Shown piece by piece: positions 1-12,604 of a stretch of DNA of 64,000 bases (its first letter is position 1; each line of letters starts with the position of its first letter). A model generated the notes under the pieces. That model ran no database searches. It was not told the DNA's origin and saw only the letters and a program-made list of their open reading frames with translations. Source of the stretch: Montifringilla adamsi (lineage: Eukaryota; Chordata; Aves; Passeriformes; Passeridae); contig JAGGNK010006571.1 in the NCBI GenBank assembly GCA_017590115.1, positions 496,001 to 560,000 of the forward strand, in the 5' to 3' direction. Made by a program: the position numbers and the translations under genes.

Positions 1-2340
1 AGATGCAGAAATCAGCAATACTTTTTACTGCATTGTTTCTGCACTAACAAACTTTGACTATGTTTACTTAACTAATAGACAAGGTATTTGATTGCCATGG
101 TAGAGATAGTGTATTTGTTACTGCATTGCTCAGTATGCATTTTCAAGGGAAAGGTAAAGAAAGTATTTTGTCTTGAGTTTGTTCAGATTTAGAAATTGTG
201 TCAAATTGTCGTTTCTTATTTTAGAAAAATCAGAAAAAGCAAATAATCTAGCCAGATTCCACACATGATGTCAGCAGCCTGTTTTTCAAGCGCTGGTTTT
301 GCGATGGTTAAGCTGATCACTTCTGAACCAGAAGAACAAGATAGTAACTGTACTTAAAAACGATGCTTATGTCAGGTAAGAATGAGTTTGGGATTGTCAT
401 GATGGAAAGTTACATCAGCAAGAGTAACACCAACACAAAATGGTGAGTCACACCAACACAAAATTTTTCATTCTATTTCACCTGCCATTTTGACAAAAGA
501 TAAAGTTATTAAAGGCCTAAGGAAAATAGTTCTTCTCTCAGATGGTCTCATTTGTACCCACGAACAAATATAGAAATAAAAATGAGTAGTAAGAACATGT
601 AGGCTTACTAACATAGGTCATGACAGATCTAATGACTGCATAAAAATCAAGTTTCATTTATGTATAATGAAGTGTCCTCAGGGAATTAAGACACAGCCCA
701 TGCACAAAGGTTAAAAAAATTTATAAGGCAAGTAAAACAGTAATATACAAAAGTCACAACACCTATGCTGGATTGGAGACAATTTATGTTTAATACTTCC
801 ATTAACAACATTTAAGTCTGGAACTTTTCTGTCACAAAAGATAGAAATAATCTAATCTAAAAAAGATTTGCACAAAAAAAAAAAGACCAGGATGTAGTAC
901 AAAACACAGTTGTACATTTCAGTACAAATAATAAGTTTAGCTGTGAAGTAGCGTGTCTAAACAAGGACAGAAGGATTCAAATGCAGTTAAAAGCAGTAAC
1001 TATGAGACATCAAATCTGTTAAGAGCTTATAAAAAGATAACACCAAAGAAACAAAACCAGGATGATGAATCTGACAGAGACAACCACTGTAGGTGGTTTG
1101 TGTTGTAGTTGTAAACAGTAAGAAAGCACTACGTGGCCTAAGTGAGCATCTGCCTTTTCCATGTCTCCATCAGCTGTGAAAGTGCACAGGTACTGCCACC
1201 CTCAGGAGCAGCAATTTAAAAAGCACATTCTTCCAGCTGCAGACACAGGCATGCAGTTGCTGGTTTCATTTTAATCACAGCATTGCCACCAATTTCTTTT
1301 GTGGTTTAGAACAAATTAGCTCTTTGCCACAATTTTTGCAGTTGTAAAGGGTGAAGATAATATGAGCCAATCCTAAAAAAAAGTGTTTCCAGATTTATTA
1401 TTCAGTAGCAGATTGAAAATAAATACTGCTGTATAAACACTGCATTTTACTTCATGGCTGAATGCAAACAAATAACTAGCATTCCAACTGCTATCTTCTG
1501 CATGTACTTTTATTTCTTTTAAATATATGCAAACAAATTCCCTAAAGGTAATAGGCTTAACATATACTTACTGAAGGGAAACCTAGAAATTTATTTCTCT
1601 AACCTAGAAATCTCTATTCAGTAGCATTTAGCTTAGTCTATTCCCAGAGTATTAGTATCAGGAGGTTATTCTTATATTTTCACTGTATCAATACATTATG
1701 ATATATTTACTGACATATAAAAGAAATTATGCTATTGTGAGGAACAAAACTGTTTTCAACATTCCCCCAAAAGGCAAACAGACCAAGTTCTGCTACTCCA
1801 AGACCCCATACCAGACCCAGTATCAGCACCCTTGTACTAACCTTAAGCCATAAGTAATTTATAAAATCTTGATGGAAAATCAAGATGTTCCTAACTGTAG
1901 TCCTGACAAAAAGCATCTATATCAGCAACAGGAATTATAGAGAAAGCCTTCCAGTCTCTACTGGTAAAGGATGTTTGTGCTGCTGAGAGATCTTCCAAAG
2001 AGAAAGGGAAGTCCCTCAGTTCAAGAGCCTTGCTTGTAAGTTTGTGCTGAATAGAAGGATTCCAAGGTCTTGCCCTCCAGTGATGGAAAGTTTACAAATA
2101 GACCATGCCAGAAACTAAGAGCAATGTAAAATTAAAGAACTGTATTCTACCACTATTAGTCAGAGAGTAAAGTGAATTTATCCTTTGCTTAGCAGAGTTC
2201 CTAAACCAGGGGAGGGAGAAAATTCAGCAGTACTAAAGCACTCTTTATAAAAGCCTATGAAAATCATCGGTGTGTTGCAGCACATGTCACAATTGAAACA
2301 GCCATAATACACAGAGAATCACCACACACTATCAGAAACC
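1..2340. other. Gene-free AT-rich flank
   Basis: No exon or recognised element seen. Lies beyond the 3' end of ATPSCKMT; stop codons are dense in all frames. Confidence 0.6.
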
Positions 2341-2344
2341 ATCT

Positions 2345-2700
2345 ACCCATACCGAGTAACACCACACCACTTCAGAAAGCTTCAAGCAGCTGCTCTTTAT
2401 TGCTTGTCATTCCAACCTTTTATACCCTTCATCTTACATGCCTTACACCTGTGTGCCCTCTGCACCCTTTGGCGATGGGTCAGTGCAGCTGGGCACTCCA
2501 TATCCCATTGCCTTCAATGCTGCTCACCTGTCCTGCACCTCTGTACCCATTGGGGATGAGGCTCCCACTGCCCCAATCCCAGTTACCACAATCTGTGTGC
2601 CTACATTGGTGCTATGTTCCATCATGCTAAGACAGCAAGCTCCAAGAAATCTTCACCACCCTGAGCTCACTCATTTCAGTGCCTCCTAAGGCTTTGAAGA
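2345..2700 (-). mobile_element. Possible endogenous retrovirus LTR fragment
   Basis: On the minus strand a TATAAAAG box (about 2424-2417) is followed within 30 bp by AATAAA (2401-2396), an arrangement seen in compact LTRs. Ends and target duplication were not resolved. Confidence 0.35.
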
Positions 2701-4535
2701 CTTCTTAGGCAGACCCTTGACTGAGACAGCTGAAGCTAAAACTGAGTCTACTTACATCAAATCATAAACTGAGCAGGTCTCAGTAGGCCCATGGCCTAGA
2801 CAAAGCTGGAAAGGAACGTGCTCATTTGTACAAGCAGCTGAACAACAAACAAATGCATTCTGATGGGTGAGGTTGGAGTGGGGGCTGTTTATTCGGGCAG
2901 GGGAGGAGGGATGGGGTATAGTGATCAGGGAGGACGTAACAACAATAAATACAAAGCAAAGTACAATACTTTTATTGGATTATCTGCTGTGGAGCTTGAG
3001 CTGCAGTATCCTGGGTTCAGTGCTGCTGGAGCACCCCAAGAAGAAAGCAGCAGCATGCACAACACAGGTACTTACCGGCTCAGACAGTGAATGACCTGCA
3101 TATGCGACACCAGGATGGAAACACTGTCTCACCACAGTAATAAAGGTGCTCAAGGACAATAAAACATCTCCTGGGTATTTTGCACAGAAATGGAAATACA
3201 CTTGTATTGCCAACATAGATTCTTCAAGCATATGACAGAATAGAAAGATGGATGATTAGCAACATCTGGTTTTATGCCTGTGGAAACGAAAATTTTACCA
3301 TTCAGACTAAAATAATACAAGAAAATGGATCACTATTGATCACATAGTCTGAAAGAGATTAAAGGCATGCATCTAATGATGCAAGTATGACCCAAGTGGA
3401 AAAATTTCCCCACTCCAATCATCTGATGTTCAGAGTCTTCCAAAGTACAGACAAGAATAAAGAAAACAGCTATAGATAAAACTGCAGATCCAGCATGAAG
3501 GTTCCCTGTGCATGGAAAGTGCCTAGACTACTTAATTTTCCTGCAGTAGACAAATAATCCTAAAAAGGCTGCTATTTGATCAGTGTTTTTATTAGAATAA
3601 GCAAACAACCTAATTCAGAGGGTATGTCCAGGAAACTCACAAGAAGCAATAACTCTAAGTAACTTAAACCATTTGTTAAGTCATTCTGAATCTGACCTAC
3701 ATTATATTTAATGCTCTCTGGTAAAATGAGCCAGCTGCTGAGGTTGACAAATTTTTTTCATATTAAAAGCTTTTTCCTTATATTTAATTCTAGGATGATA
3801 AAGGTAGTTTCCATTTTAATTCAGCAAAGTTGTCACTCTAAAGGGCTGCTGATTTTTTTGGTTTTTGTGTTTTTTTCATTTGTGGGGTGGGGGAAAGGGT
3901 AAAAAGTTATCTGAATTTTTTTTCTATTTATTTACAGAATAAACACCTCAAGATGCTTACTAGCTATATTAGCTCAGCCAATAATATTCTCCTACCAACA
4001 TACTCTTTATCAGAACAACTGTACTTAAAAATGTAAATGAAGGCAGAAGGCAGCCTCTGAAGACAGCTTTAAAAATAAATTTCTTTTAAAGCACCCCACA
4101 CAGTGCTGTTTTGCTATTACCCTTTTATTCCCTGACTTGGCTTGACACATCAGACAGCCCACTGAAATTAAAAGTACCTCAGTGGCAGAAGACTCTACCA
4201 TCACTGTCTCTAAGTAACACTAGTATTTTCCCATGATGACCACTATTTGTCCCATTCCTGCTCAAACTCTTTTTAAAATTGATTCAGTGTGAGACCTGTG
4301 CTTGCAAATAAACTTAATTGGTATTGATCACATCCACAAAGCTTATTTATATATTGACATAAAGGTATTCAGAGTATAAGTCTGGTTTCTGTGTACTGAA
4401 AAGAAGGAAGCAGCAATAAAATATACATGATGAGGGTTCCTGTGCACAATTGAAAGAATGGCACATTTGGAGGCAGAATTACTTTGATTTGTGTATACTC
4501 TGAAATACTTGGAAAAAAGGATAGGAAATAAAGAA

Positions 4536-4637
4536 AAGAAAGAAAGAAAAGAAAGAAAGAAAAAGAAAGAAAGAAAGAAAGAAAGAAAGGTACACTTTAA
4601 AGAAGAGCAACACAAAAAAAAAAAAAAAAAAAAAAAA
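4536..4637. repeat. (GAAA)n microsatellite followed by poly(A)
   Basis: About 55 bp of AAAG/GAAA units from 4536 to 4589, then a run of more than 20 A at 4611-4637. The poly-Phe frames on the minus strand are products of this. Confidence 0.95.
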
Positions 4638-6485
4638 GACATTAAGCCTTAAGGGCTGGAGGGACAGAGAAGGCACAGATTTTGGCTATATCACTCACCA
4701 CTCATATTTTTTTGTCTCACAGGGCTCCCATTGATCCTCCTCCTGATAACTCCTTTTGTGTTTTCTCCTCACACCTACATTTTCAAAAAAATGTCAAAAA
4801 TCAAGAGAGCATATGTAAGAGAGACACACATTCTGCCTCTCTGAACCAAAGCTTTGGCATGGACAGCTGCTGACATTACAGCATTAAGGAGTTCCACGGG
4901 CTCTGTTGGCTTTTTAGACAGGCTTCAGTGGCAGTTCATCACGTGTTTTGAAGGTGTAATTTTAATATTTAAGCAGATCCTAAGCCAAAAAATATAATTA
5001 CCTGAAAAGCCATAATTATTAGAATGCAATAGGAACGTGCAAAACTATGAGGCTGCTCTCACGCAGCAGAATAGGAAATTACATGCTCATCAGAAGAGAC
5101 AGAGAGGCTCGTACACTGCAGAGGTTCAAAGCTCAACAATCCAGGCAAGTAACAACAGAAAGAAGAAAAAAAAAACTTCCCTCACTTTGATAAGCTCTTT
5201 CCACTTAGCTACATAAACCCATATTTTTAGTTCAGGTATTCTCAAATTATCATTTCAGACACATTAACATTTTCCAATGGAAGAACACAACCACTGGTAG
5301 CAAATATATCTGCTGAGAGTAGATCTACTTTTTAAATTACTTTTCGTGGATTCCTCAGAAGGTAGCCACAAACCTCAGGTTGAAAGCCCGTAATTTACTG
5401 CTTCTGACCTTGCAAAGACCTCTTCGTGCCACAAGTTTTATATGATCTTCAAGAGCCTCCTTTACTTTAAAAACCACAACATACACAGTAAGCTGAAAAA
5501 TATCCCTGTGCATTTACTGGTAAGCAGGTTTCGTAATTTTTACCCATGCCATAGGAGTAAATCACAGTGATTGTTCCAGCTCTACACACCAACTTTCAGA
5601 AAAAACATCCATCTGACATTTCAACCAAAGCCTCTAATAGAAATACCAACATTATACTAGGAAAAAGAAATCAGCAAAAGTCACACCTGAACAAATAAGC
5701 CAAATCCAAAGAACTACCAAAGGGATAAAAGGCCTGTATTCATTTGCCGTGTGATGAAATAAAATAAAAATGTGAAATTAGGTGCTTAGAACTACTAAAT
5801 AGTCAGAACTGTAGACCAAGGCTATCTTTCAGTCTGAATACCATTGGTGTGGATGTGTTTTTCTTTCATATACTGAAACAAAAGTCATGCTATGTCAGCA
5901 GAGACTGCTAAATAAATCAAGGTTAGTTCAATACATGCTAAAATGTTAAAAAGAACAGTCCTTAACATATTTAGTCTTCCTGCAAAGTGGCTAGGAAAAA
6001 AAAAAAAAAAACAAAAGGAAACCAATTTACAGGGGAAAAAATGTAAAGGAAATGTGAAGACTGATTCATTTATGAAGTCAGTGAAATTTTAAAAAGAGAA
6101 TATGAAAAATCAAAGCAAACACTTAAATACGAGGGAGAATTCAGGAAAAGAATGGGGGGAAAGTGGTAGTTATCCACATATGTCTCCCCCCGTAAAATGT
6201 ACAAGGATTAACAGAAAGATAATCATTCAAAAAAAAAAGCTGCAGAATTAATATTTTCATTAATCTTGCTCAAGGGTGGTTTTTAAGTTAAACATAGATG
6301 CCACACTGTCTTACCAAGAATTCAAGAAATCTTCTAGAAGAAATGTATATTATTTCTGAAAAGCAAGTGGGGGCTACATTTTAAAACTACAGAACTGCAA
6401 TCTTGGCAGATGTAAAAGAAAAATAACCCACTCACAGCAGAATTTACTGGCATTAAATCCGATGTTAGGCTGCCCTCTTCAATTA

Positions 6486-6575
6486 CAGAACCATTGAACA
6501 TCCTAAGCTGGAAGAGACCCACAAGGATCGTTGAAGTCCAACTCCTGGCCCCACACAGGACAATCCAAAATTCAA
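6486..6575 (-). mobile_element. CR1 LINE fragment (antisense)
   Basis: 'agctggaagagacccacaag' followed by 'gttgaagtccaactcctggc' is the reverse complement of a CR1 3' end. Confidence 0.7.
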
Positions 6576-9319
6576 CTATGAATTTGAAGGACTCGCATTT
6601 TTTCTTGAATAAATGCTTCAGTAATTGTAAACCATGGACAGTGAAACTGTAGATGTATGAGGCCATCTATCAATACGTAGTGTTCATCCAAGAGCAATGG
6701 CATCAGACATGAACCCACTTCTGAGTGAATGCTCATCACAGCCCAGTCGTGGCATGGATTCTCCAGTGCAGTGAGTACACACAGATGATGCAAATCTGTC
6801 AAACTGCTTTTCTAATAGCTCAAAATCCATTGCCCTACTTGGGCTATAAGATCCCCTTTCTCCTTTCCTCCCTCAGCTCCAAATATAAATGGTAACCAAT
6901 ATGCTGCCTTTGCTTACTTCTACAGATCTTAAAATGGTATTACAGCAGTCAAACTTCTTGAAGAACACACAGATGGTAAAAGCAAAGCTGAAGTCATTGT
7001 TAAATTATGCAGAATTCAGGAGAACTCTGCTGTTTTCTGAGCTGTGTCCTTCATGTAAGGTAAAAGACTTCCCCAAAGCCTGGGATTTGGAACTCTTTCC
7101 ACAGACCATATTCACTCAACTGGCTTGTGCTTAATTTGAAACTGGATTCTCTATCTTCTCACCTGGCTACAACTCATGAGTCAGAAACAAACAGCAGCTG
7201 AGAGACAGAGGATTAACTTGCTTGGAGCAGTACTAGATTAAGTAGCAGCATATAATCAGACCAGAGGATAAATCAAGAACTGCAATATGCTCAGTAATAC
7301 AGAAATGCCTAAAACCCACAAAATAAGTGTACATTTCCCAAACAAATCTGGTCACATTTGGTTGACACTGTTGTGTGGCTGTAGTGACTGTGCAGTTTAC
7401 TGAGAAAGCTTATCTCATAGGTGTCTTGCCATGAGCCATACCTGACTCCTTCAAAGCCAATTTCTGCAAAATGGAAATGGAACACTACAAAATTAGAATC
7501 GCACCACTAAGATGCTGCATTTGTTCAATTCATCTTGCATCACAAAACCTGTATGGACATAATGTGTCTCACTAAAAAAGAAAAAAAAAATGGGGGGGGA
7601 AGAAGAAAGAAAACATTTGTAAGTATGACCCTGACCTTTACTATTTACAAACAAATTAAATTCTACAGTATTTCAGGAAAGCATTAGTCATTCAGTAATG
7701 TAACACCTTTTTTTGCTAAAATCTGACAGGTCAAGGAAAAAATAGCACAACTCCCAAAAAGCAATTGATTCTACTAGAAGATACAAACAAAGATAAACTA
7801 TAGTTTTTTCTGTGTATCTAAATTACTTTGGTATTGAACAGCATATGTAGCTTGAATGTTGCCTCCTTTTGGCTTCAGACCTACACTGTAATTTGATTAT
7901 GGTAATTCTCTTTCCTGGTTTGCAGAAGAAACAAGTTTTCATTCTGAAGTATCATATCAACAAAATCATAATACATTACCTTAGCAATTGGAAGTGTATC
8001 AACATAATCATCCATACAGTGATAACTGAAGTCACAGTTAAGTATTTAATCTCGAAAGCTATCAAATGAATATAGCAAGTGATAGAAAAGGACAGTATGT
8101 CAACAAACTTATTTCCCAGTCCTCCTGTGCAAATTAGAACACTTTGCTTTCCATTTCACACTTAAGCTATGGAAACAGGAAATACAGAGCATTTCCTTAT
8201 ATCATAAGGAATCCCAAACCTTCACACTACTGCCTAATTCAGTGTAGGCCCCCAAAAGTAAATAGCTAGAGCAAGGAACAGCCCTCGGCTTTACTTTAAA
8301 ACAAACATAAATCTCTCCTTGCCTGGAGGACAGCACTTAGTACTCCTAAAGCTCAGGTCATCATATCATTAATTCTATTGTGCCCTCCTCAAAAAGTATT
8401 TCTGGAGCAATAGGTGGTAACTAGGAAGTGCACATCCCAAAACCTTTACCACAGACAAAAATGAGAAATTCAGTTTTACATTTTAACAGGCAAAGGTTAA
8501 TGCAATAGAAAAATACATAGTCAAACACAGGAGAAAAGTAAATAACTGCTTCATCTCCTACAAACTAAATTTAGTGAAAGCAGATTGTAGAAACCTGGGT
8601 CAAAGCACTGCACTGCAGATGAGCCACACACAATTCAATGGATCAAAATATTTTGCTTCCTCTTCTCCTTTATGATCATTCAGGGAAGAACTTTGCTTAA
8701 TTAGCTAATTTCCCCTTTGCTAGTCTCTTTTAGTTAGAAATTATTTCAGATGTACTTTGTCTGAGATGCCAGTTTTATGGCCTTGGGATATTAAATTCCG
8801 GCATTTCAGATAAGTCACTCTATCCCTATCCTCTCACTCTATGTCCATGTAATGACTGAAACACTTAAATCATTATAGAAAGCATTTAGTGCAATTTTAT
8901 AAGCTAGTTTATGCATTCGTGTAGCAGGCTGTCAAACCGCTTACCAGACACTAGTGTTCTTCAGTACACACAGCCTCCATGTTCGCAGCTGTGCTTTGCC
9001 ATGCAAGGTTGAAATCACCTCTCCTTTGCACACTACAGACACATTTGCCCCTGTCTTCTCCTGTTTTGTGTACATTTTCAGGACAAAACCATGCTCCATT
9101 TCAAATCCCCGGTGTAGGTTTATATTTTAACTTCTTCCTGTCCCCTCACATCAAAAACAAAAAGTGATGGGTACAGACATCATTGTAGACTAAACATCCC
9201 AAATAGCACCCAACCTCTCTTCAAGTCAGATTCTACAGAACAGCCAAATTTGCTTTCCCAACACCTGATAAAATGTCAGACTTTGTTTTTCCCTCAAATT
9301 CTAGGGTCTCAGCACTTCT

Positions 9320-10000
9320 CTTGGACTGAACTAATTTTAGTTGTGGTAATGACTGCCTTTGTTACATTGTGGTTTTATATTACCCTTGTTTCTGTTTGTA
9401 ATGGTTTTGTCTTTGTACCCCTGTTCCCTCCTAACAGTTTATCCCAAGTTGTTTCCCTCCTCCCCCATCTCAATCCTCCCTACTCTCCACCTACCACCCT
9501 GAGTTTTGCTGAGCCATTTCCCAATCTCCTCCCTGGACCTCTATCAGTCACTCAGCCTCCCATCCCCTCTGTCCAGAACTTTCCATCAGGGGTGTTGAGT
9601 GATTGGCCAAAGGCCTGGGCACTCCCTGCAAGTGCTTCCCAGTTCACAGCCCCTCATGCCTATCTCGCCGGTTTCCACACCCCCAAGTTCCCCCACTGGC
9701 TGATGTGTGAATCCCTCCCTCATTTCCACCCCCCTTTAAAAGTTTTTATTGCAGCGCAGTCTGGGCTTTTCACAGCTGGTCATCCTGAGGTGCCAAGCTC
9801 CTTGGAGTTCTGGAATAAACCTTGGATTGCACCCCTGCCAAGAGCTGGCTCCTTCTTCCTCTGCCGTTGTCTGCAGCATCTCCTCTGCCATAGGGCTAAG
9901 AACCCTAGCTGCCCTCCTGTACCACAGGGCACAGGAGTGTCCCCTGCCATCCACCGTGTCCAAGCTGGTCGGGAGTGGCCAAGTGGACACTAAGAGGACA
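9320..10000 (+). mobile_element. Probable solo LTR of an avian endogenous retrovirus
   Basis: A pyrimidine-rich U3-like region, a TTTAAAAG box near 9735, AATAAA at 9814-9819 followed by 'ccttggattgcacccctgcc' and a CT-rich downstream part resemble songbird LTRs. A 247-codon open frame across it (from 9250) is low in complexity and not a recognisable protein. Ends are approximate. Confidence 0.45.
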
Positions 10001-11024
10001 CGGTGACATGCCTTGAAGTCAGGTGATAATTGCCCGGTTTGTTTTAGCTTCTTTCCATGAGTAACATACATGCAAAGATCTGACAAACTTACACAGTTAC
10101 TGCTTAACAAACAGGCTGTACACTAACTGGGACCTAGAGGAGGCTGACTGAGCTTTGACTAATTGCTAATGGGTGAAAACAGTAAAACTTTACCTGACAA
10201 CCAGATAAATAGAACAAGTAAGCAGACCACTATGGAACAGAAAGGTGTTGTAACTATGACAGCAAAGGAAAACATCAATGCAGTATTCCACTGCTAACCA
10301 GCATCAGCAAAAGGACAGGGAGAACTTGCTTCACTTAAAAGGAAAAGCCACACAGTGATACCATGTGTTTCTAAGATCTTATCAGATGTATGAAAAAAGG
10401 GAAAACAAGTCTGATTGAAAACTTTCCTTCTCATCTCACTATCAATTAAATGAAGTTGAATCAGATTTAACCAAACTAGCCAGAACAACTAGTCCTGCAA
10501 TCAGAGACAGCTTTCAAGTGAACAACTCTCATCCGTATCTTTATCTAAAGTTTGAGCAGGCAGAAATGGTGGCACTTCACTGAGAAGTAAATGACTTTTA
10601 AAATCCTTCCTGAATCAGAAAGATTAGGAAAATTTATGGTCATGTGCAACAGCCTACACCAGTTGGAGTTCAGTAAGGGCATCCTCCTGCAGTTTTGTGC
10701 TCTTGTAACAAATTGTCCTGGTTGCACAAAGGGGTCAGAGCTTAGCACTGTGACCAGGTTGTTATTCTGCACCATACATGCCATCAGTGGAGGGCATGGT
10801 TTCCAAATGGTGTTCCACTGTGAGTTGGCCATTTTGCCTGCCCAGCCATCACGCTACTTCTGTCTGAGGACACAATCTACTATTCTTGTTCCCAGTGGTG
10901 AATGTAGCCATGACAATCAGCCTTCTGAGAAACGGAGTCAAGCCTCACGTCCCCACACATGGAGTGTTCGCCTCAACAGGTGAACACATATTTTTGTAAC
11001 TAAAATACCTTCTTTTTGTATCCT

Positions 11025-11155
11025 TTTACTATTTATATTGCTGTTGTTACTGTGCCATGTCTTATTCTTGCTTTGTGCTTTCAGTAAATTGCTACCTCAA
11101 CCCACAATTTCTGCTTTTGCCCCTCCCTTAACTGAAAGAGGTAAAGGGGAAGGGG
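11025..11155 (+). mobile_element. LTR fragment (avian ERV type)
   Basis: 'tgttactgtgccatgtctta' followed by 'gtaaattgctacctcaaccc' and a 'ttttgcccctccctt' tract match the 3' portion of a common avian LTR type as I remember it. Truncated. Confidence 0.5.
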
Positions 11156-11167
11156 AGTGGCTTACCT

Positions 11168-11196
11168 GGAGTAACTTACTTGAAGTAAGTTACTCC
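11168..11196. repeat. Perfect inverted repeat, 12-bp arms, 5-bp loop
   Basis: GGAGTAACTTAC and GTAAGTTACTCC separated by TTGAA. Part of a third copy (acttacttggag) follows. Confidence 0.9.
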
Positions 11197-11670
11197 AACT
11201 TACTTGGAGTTTATTTTCCAGCAGATGCTAAAACAGAACACAATTAAAAAAATAATAATATAATCAGAGGCAGCATTTGTATTAATGAACAAACAACTTA
11301 TTATATTTGCCCATTTTTTCATACTTTTAAAAGTACACATTCAAGGCCGTCATGTGAAACATTGGTGTCATCATCATACTCCATTTGGACCAGTTTTGTG
11401 TATGCAGCACTATGTACTTGGCATAAAAAATTCAGACAGTTTGGAAATACAGCCCATTTGAGAAGACACTTGCACATCATTCCAACACCAATACCAAATG
11501 CTCTGTAGGGTCAGAAAGAATATATATTAAGTTCACAAATTTGAGCATTTGAACTCATACATATATTCCCGTTAACTGTAGTGAATGGTGTTCTAAACCC
11601 TTTTCCATACTGAAGTTTTCCTCTTCTATAAAAACTTTTTCATAATTTTGACTAACAACATATTCTGCTT

Positions 11671-12229
11671 TCAGCTGGGAGTTGATTTTCTTCCTATTAG
11701 CTGGTACAGCACTGTGGTTTGGATTTAGAAAAGACTAATGCTGATAATACACTGATGGTTTTAGTTGATGCTGAGCAGTGCTTACTCCAAGCCAAGGACT
11801 TTTTAGATTCTCATGTTCTGCCAACTAGGAGGTGTGCAAGAAGCCAGGAGGAAGCCTGGCCAGGACAGCTGAGCAGAACTGGCCAAAGGGATATCCCACA
11901 CCATAGAACATCATGTCCAGTATATAAATTGGGGAGAGCTGGCAGTCACTGCTCTGGGATGGGGTGGGCATCTATCAGTGGGTGGTGAGCAAGGTTATTG
12001 TGCATCACTCATCCTTCTTGGGTTTTACTCCTCTCTTGTTGTTGTTGTTGTTGTTATTAGTAGTAAATTTATTTCCATTATTAAACTATTCCTATCTCAG
12101 TCCATGGTCATGGGTACGACCTTTTTTTCAGTTCTCTTTCCCATGCCACTGGGGAAGTGTGCAGACTAGGGTGAGCGAACGAACATTTGTGTGGTAGTCC
12201 ACTGCTAGATGGAGTTAAACCAGGACATC
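11671..12229 (+). mobile_element. Solo LTR of an avian ERVL-like element
   Basis: Shows the typical order of this avian LTR type: 'cagctgggagttgattttct' near the start, 'gctgagcagtgcttactcca', TATATAAA at 11931-11938, a (TTG)n stretch at about 12036-12055 and 'agttaaaccaggaca' at the end. No internal retroviral coding region adjoins it. It ends about 180 bp from the ATPSCKMT stop, in the opposite orientation to that gene. Target-site duplication not resolved. Confidence 0.65.
12068..12073 (-). other. Candidate poly(A) signal for ATPSCKMT (AATAAA)
   Basis: First AATAAA hexamer on the minus strand after the ATPSCKMT stop, about 335 bp downstream. No AATAAA or ATTAAA occurs in the 178 bp before it. 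It lies inside an LTR-like element inserted in the opposite orientation, so the 3' end may be supplied by the element. Use of this site is inference. Confidence 0.3.
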
Positions 12230-12406
12230 ATATTAAGCCATTTAACTACACCTTGCAGTAACCTTTATGTGTTTTCAGATAGCCACTGTACTTCAGTTCT
12301 TATAGTGAATACACATCTTCATATGCCAGGGCTCTTGCCACGTTAATCTTATCTTCAAGAAGTCCAGTCAAAGATAAAAATTTCTGTAAGAAACCAAACT
12401 CAATGT

Positions 12407-12604
12407 TTAAGATTCTGTCTCTGGTGTAATTTCCAAGCTTTTTGTTTCAAATCCTCTAGAATGTTTCAAATCATAGGCCCACACAGTGTCTATTCCCTCT
12501 CCAGTAGTATGATCTGGAATCCAGCAAGGGAAAGGAAAGCGACAGGCAATGATTCTGGCATTACATTCAAGTTCTTCTTCCAGCTTCTTCTCCAGCTGTG
12601 GCAT
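12407..12604 (-). CDS. ATPSCKMT: ATPSCKMT coding exon 4 with stop
   Basis: Encodes residues 153-217 and a TAA stop at 12407-12409. The acceptor is CTCAACAG. It carries the conserved [15 protein letters not shown] and [11 protein letters not shown] segments. A 64-bp direct repeat with poly(T) runs begins about 60 bp upstream in the intron (12667-12784). Confidence 0.95.
   Translation of the reverse strand: MPQLEKKLEEELECNARIIACRFPFPCWIPDHTTGEGIDTVWAYDLKHSRGFETKSLEITPETES

Larger units (their letters stand above)
2701..9319. other. Intergenic DNA, no gene seen
   Basis: AT-rich DNA apart from the CR1 piece at 6.5 kb, the GAAA microsatellite and short A-runs. Open frames here are short and lack splice-supported similarity to any family I know. 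Confidence 0.6.

Noticed and set aside
4343..4676. Phe/Ser-rich minus-strand frames
   Set aside because: Translation of a (GAAA)n microsatellite and poly(A) run.
9250..9993. 247-codon open frame on the plus strand
   Set aside because: Proline- and leucine-rich product with no family features, lying over an LTR-like, pyrimidine-rich region with an AATAAA.
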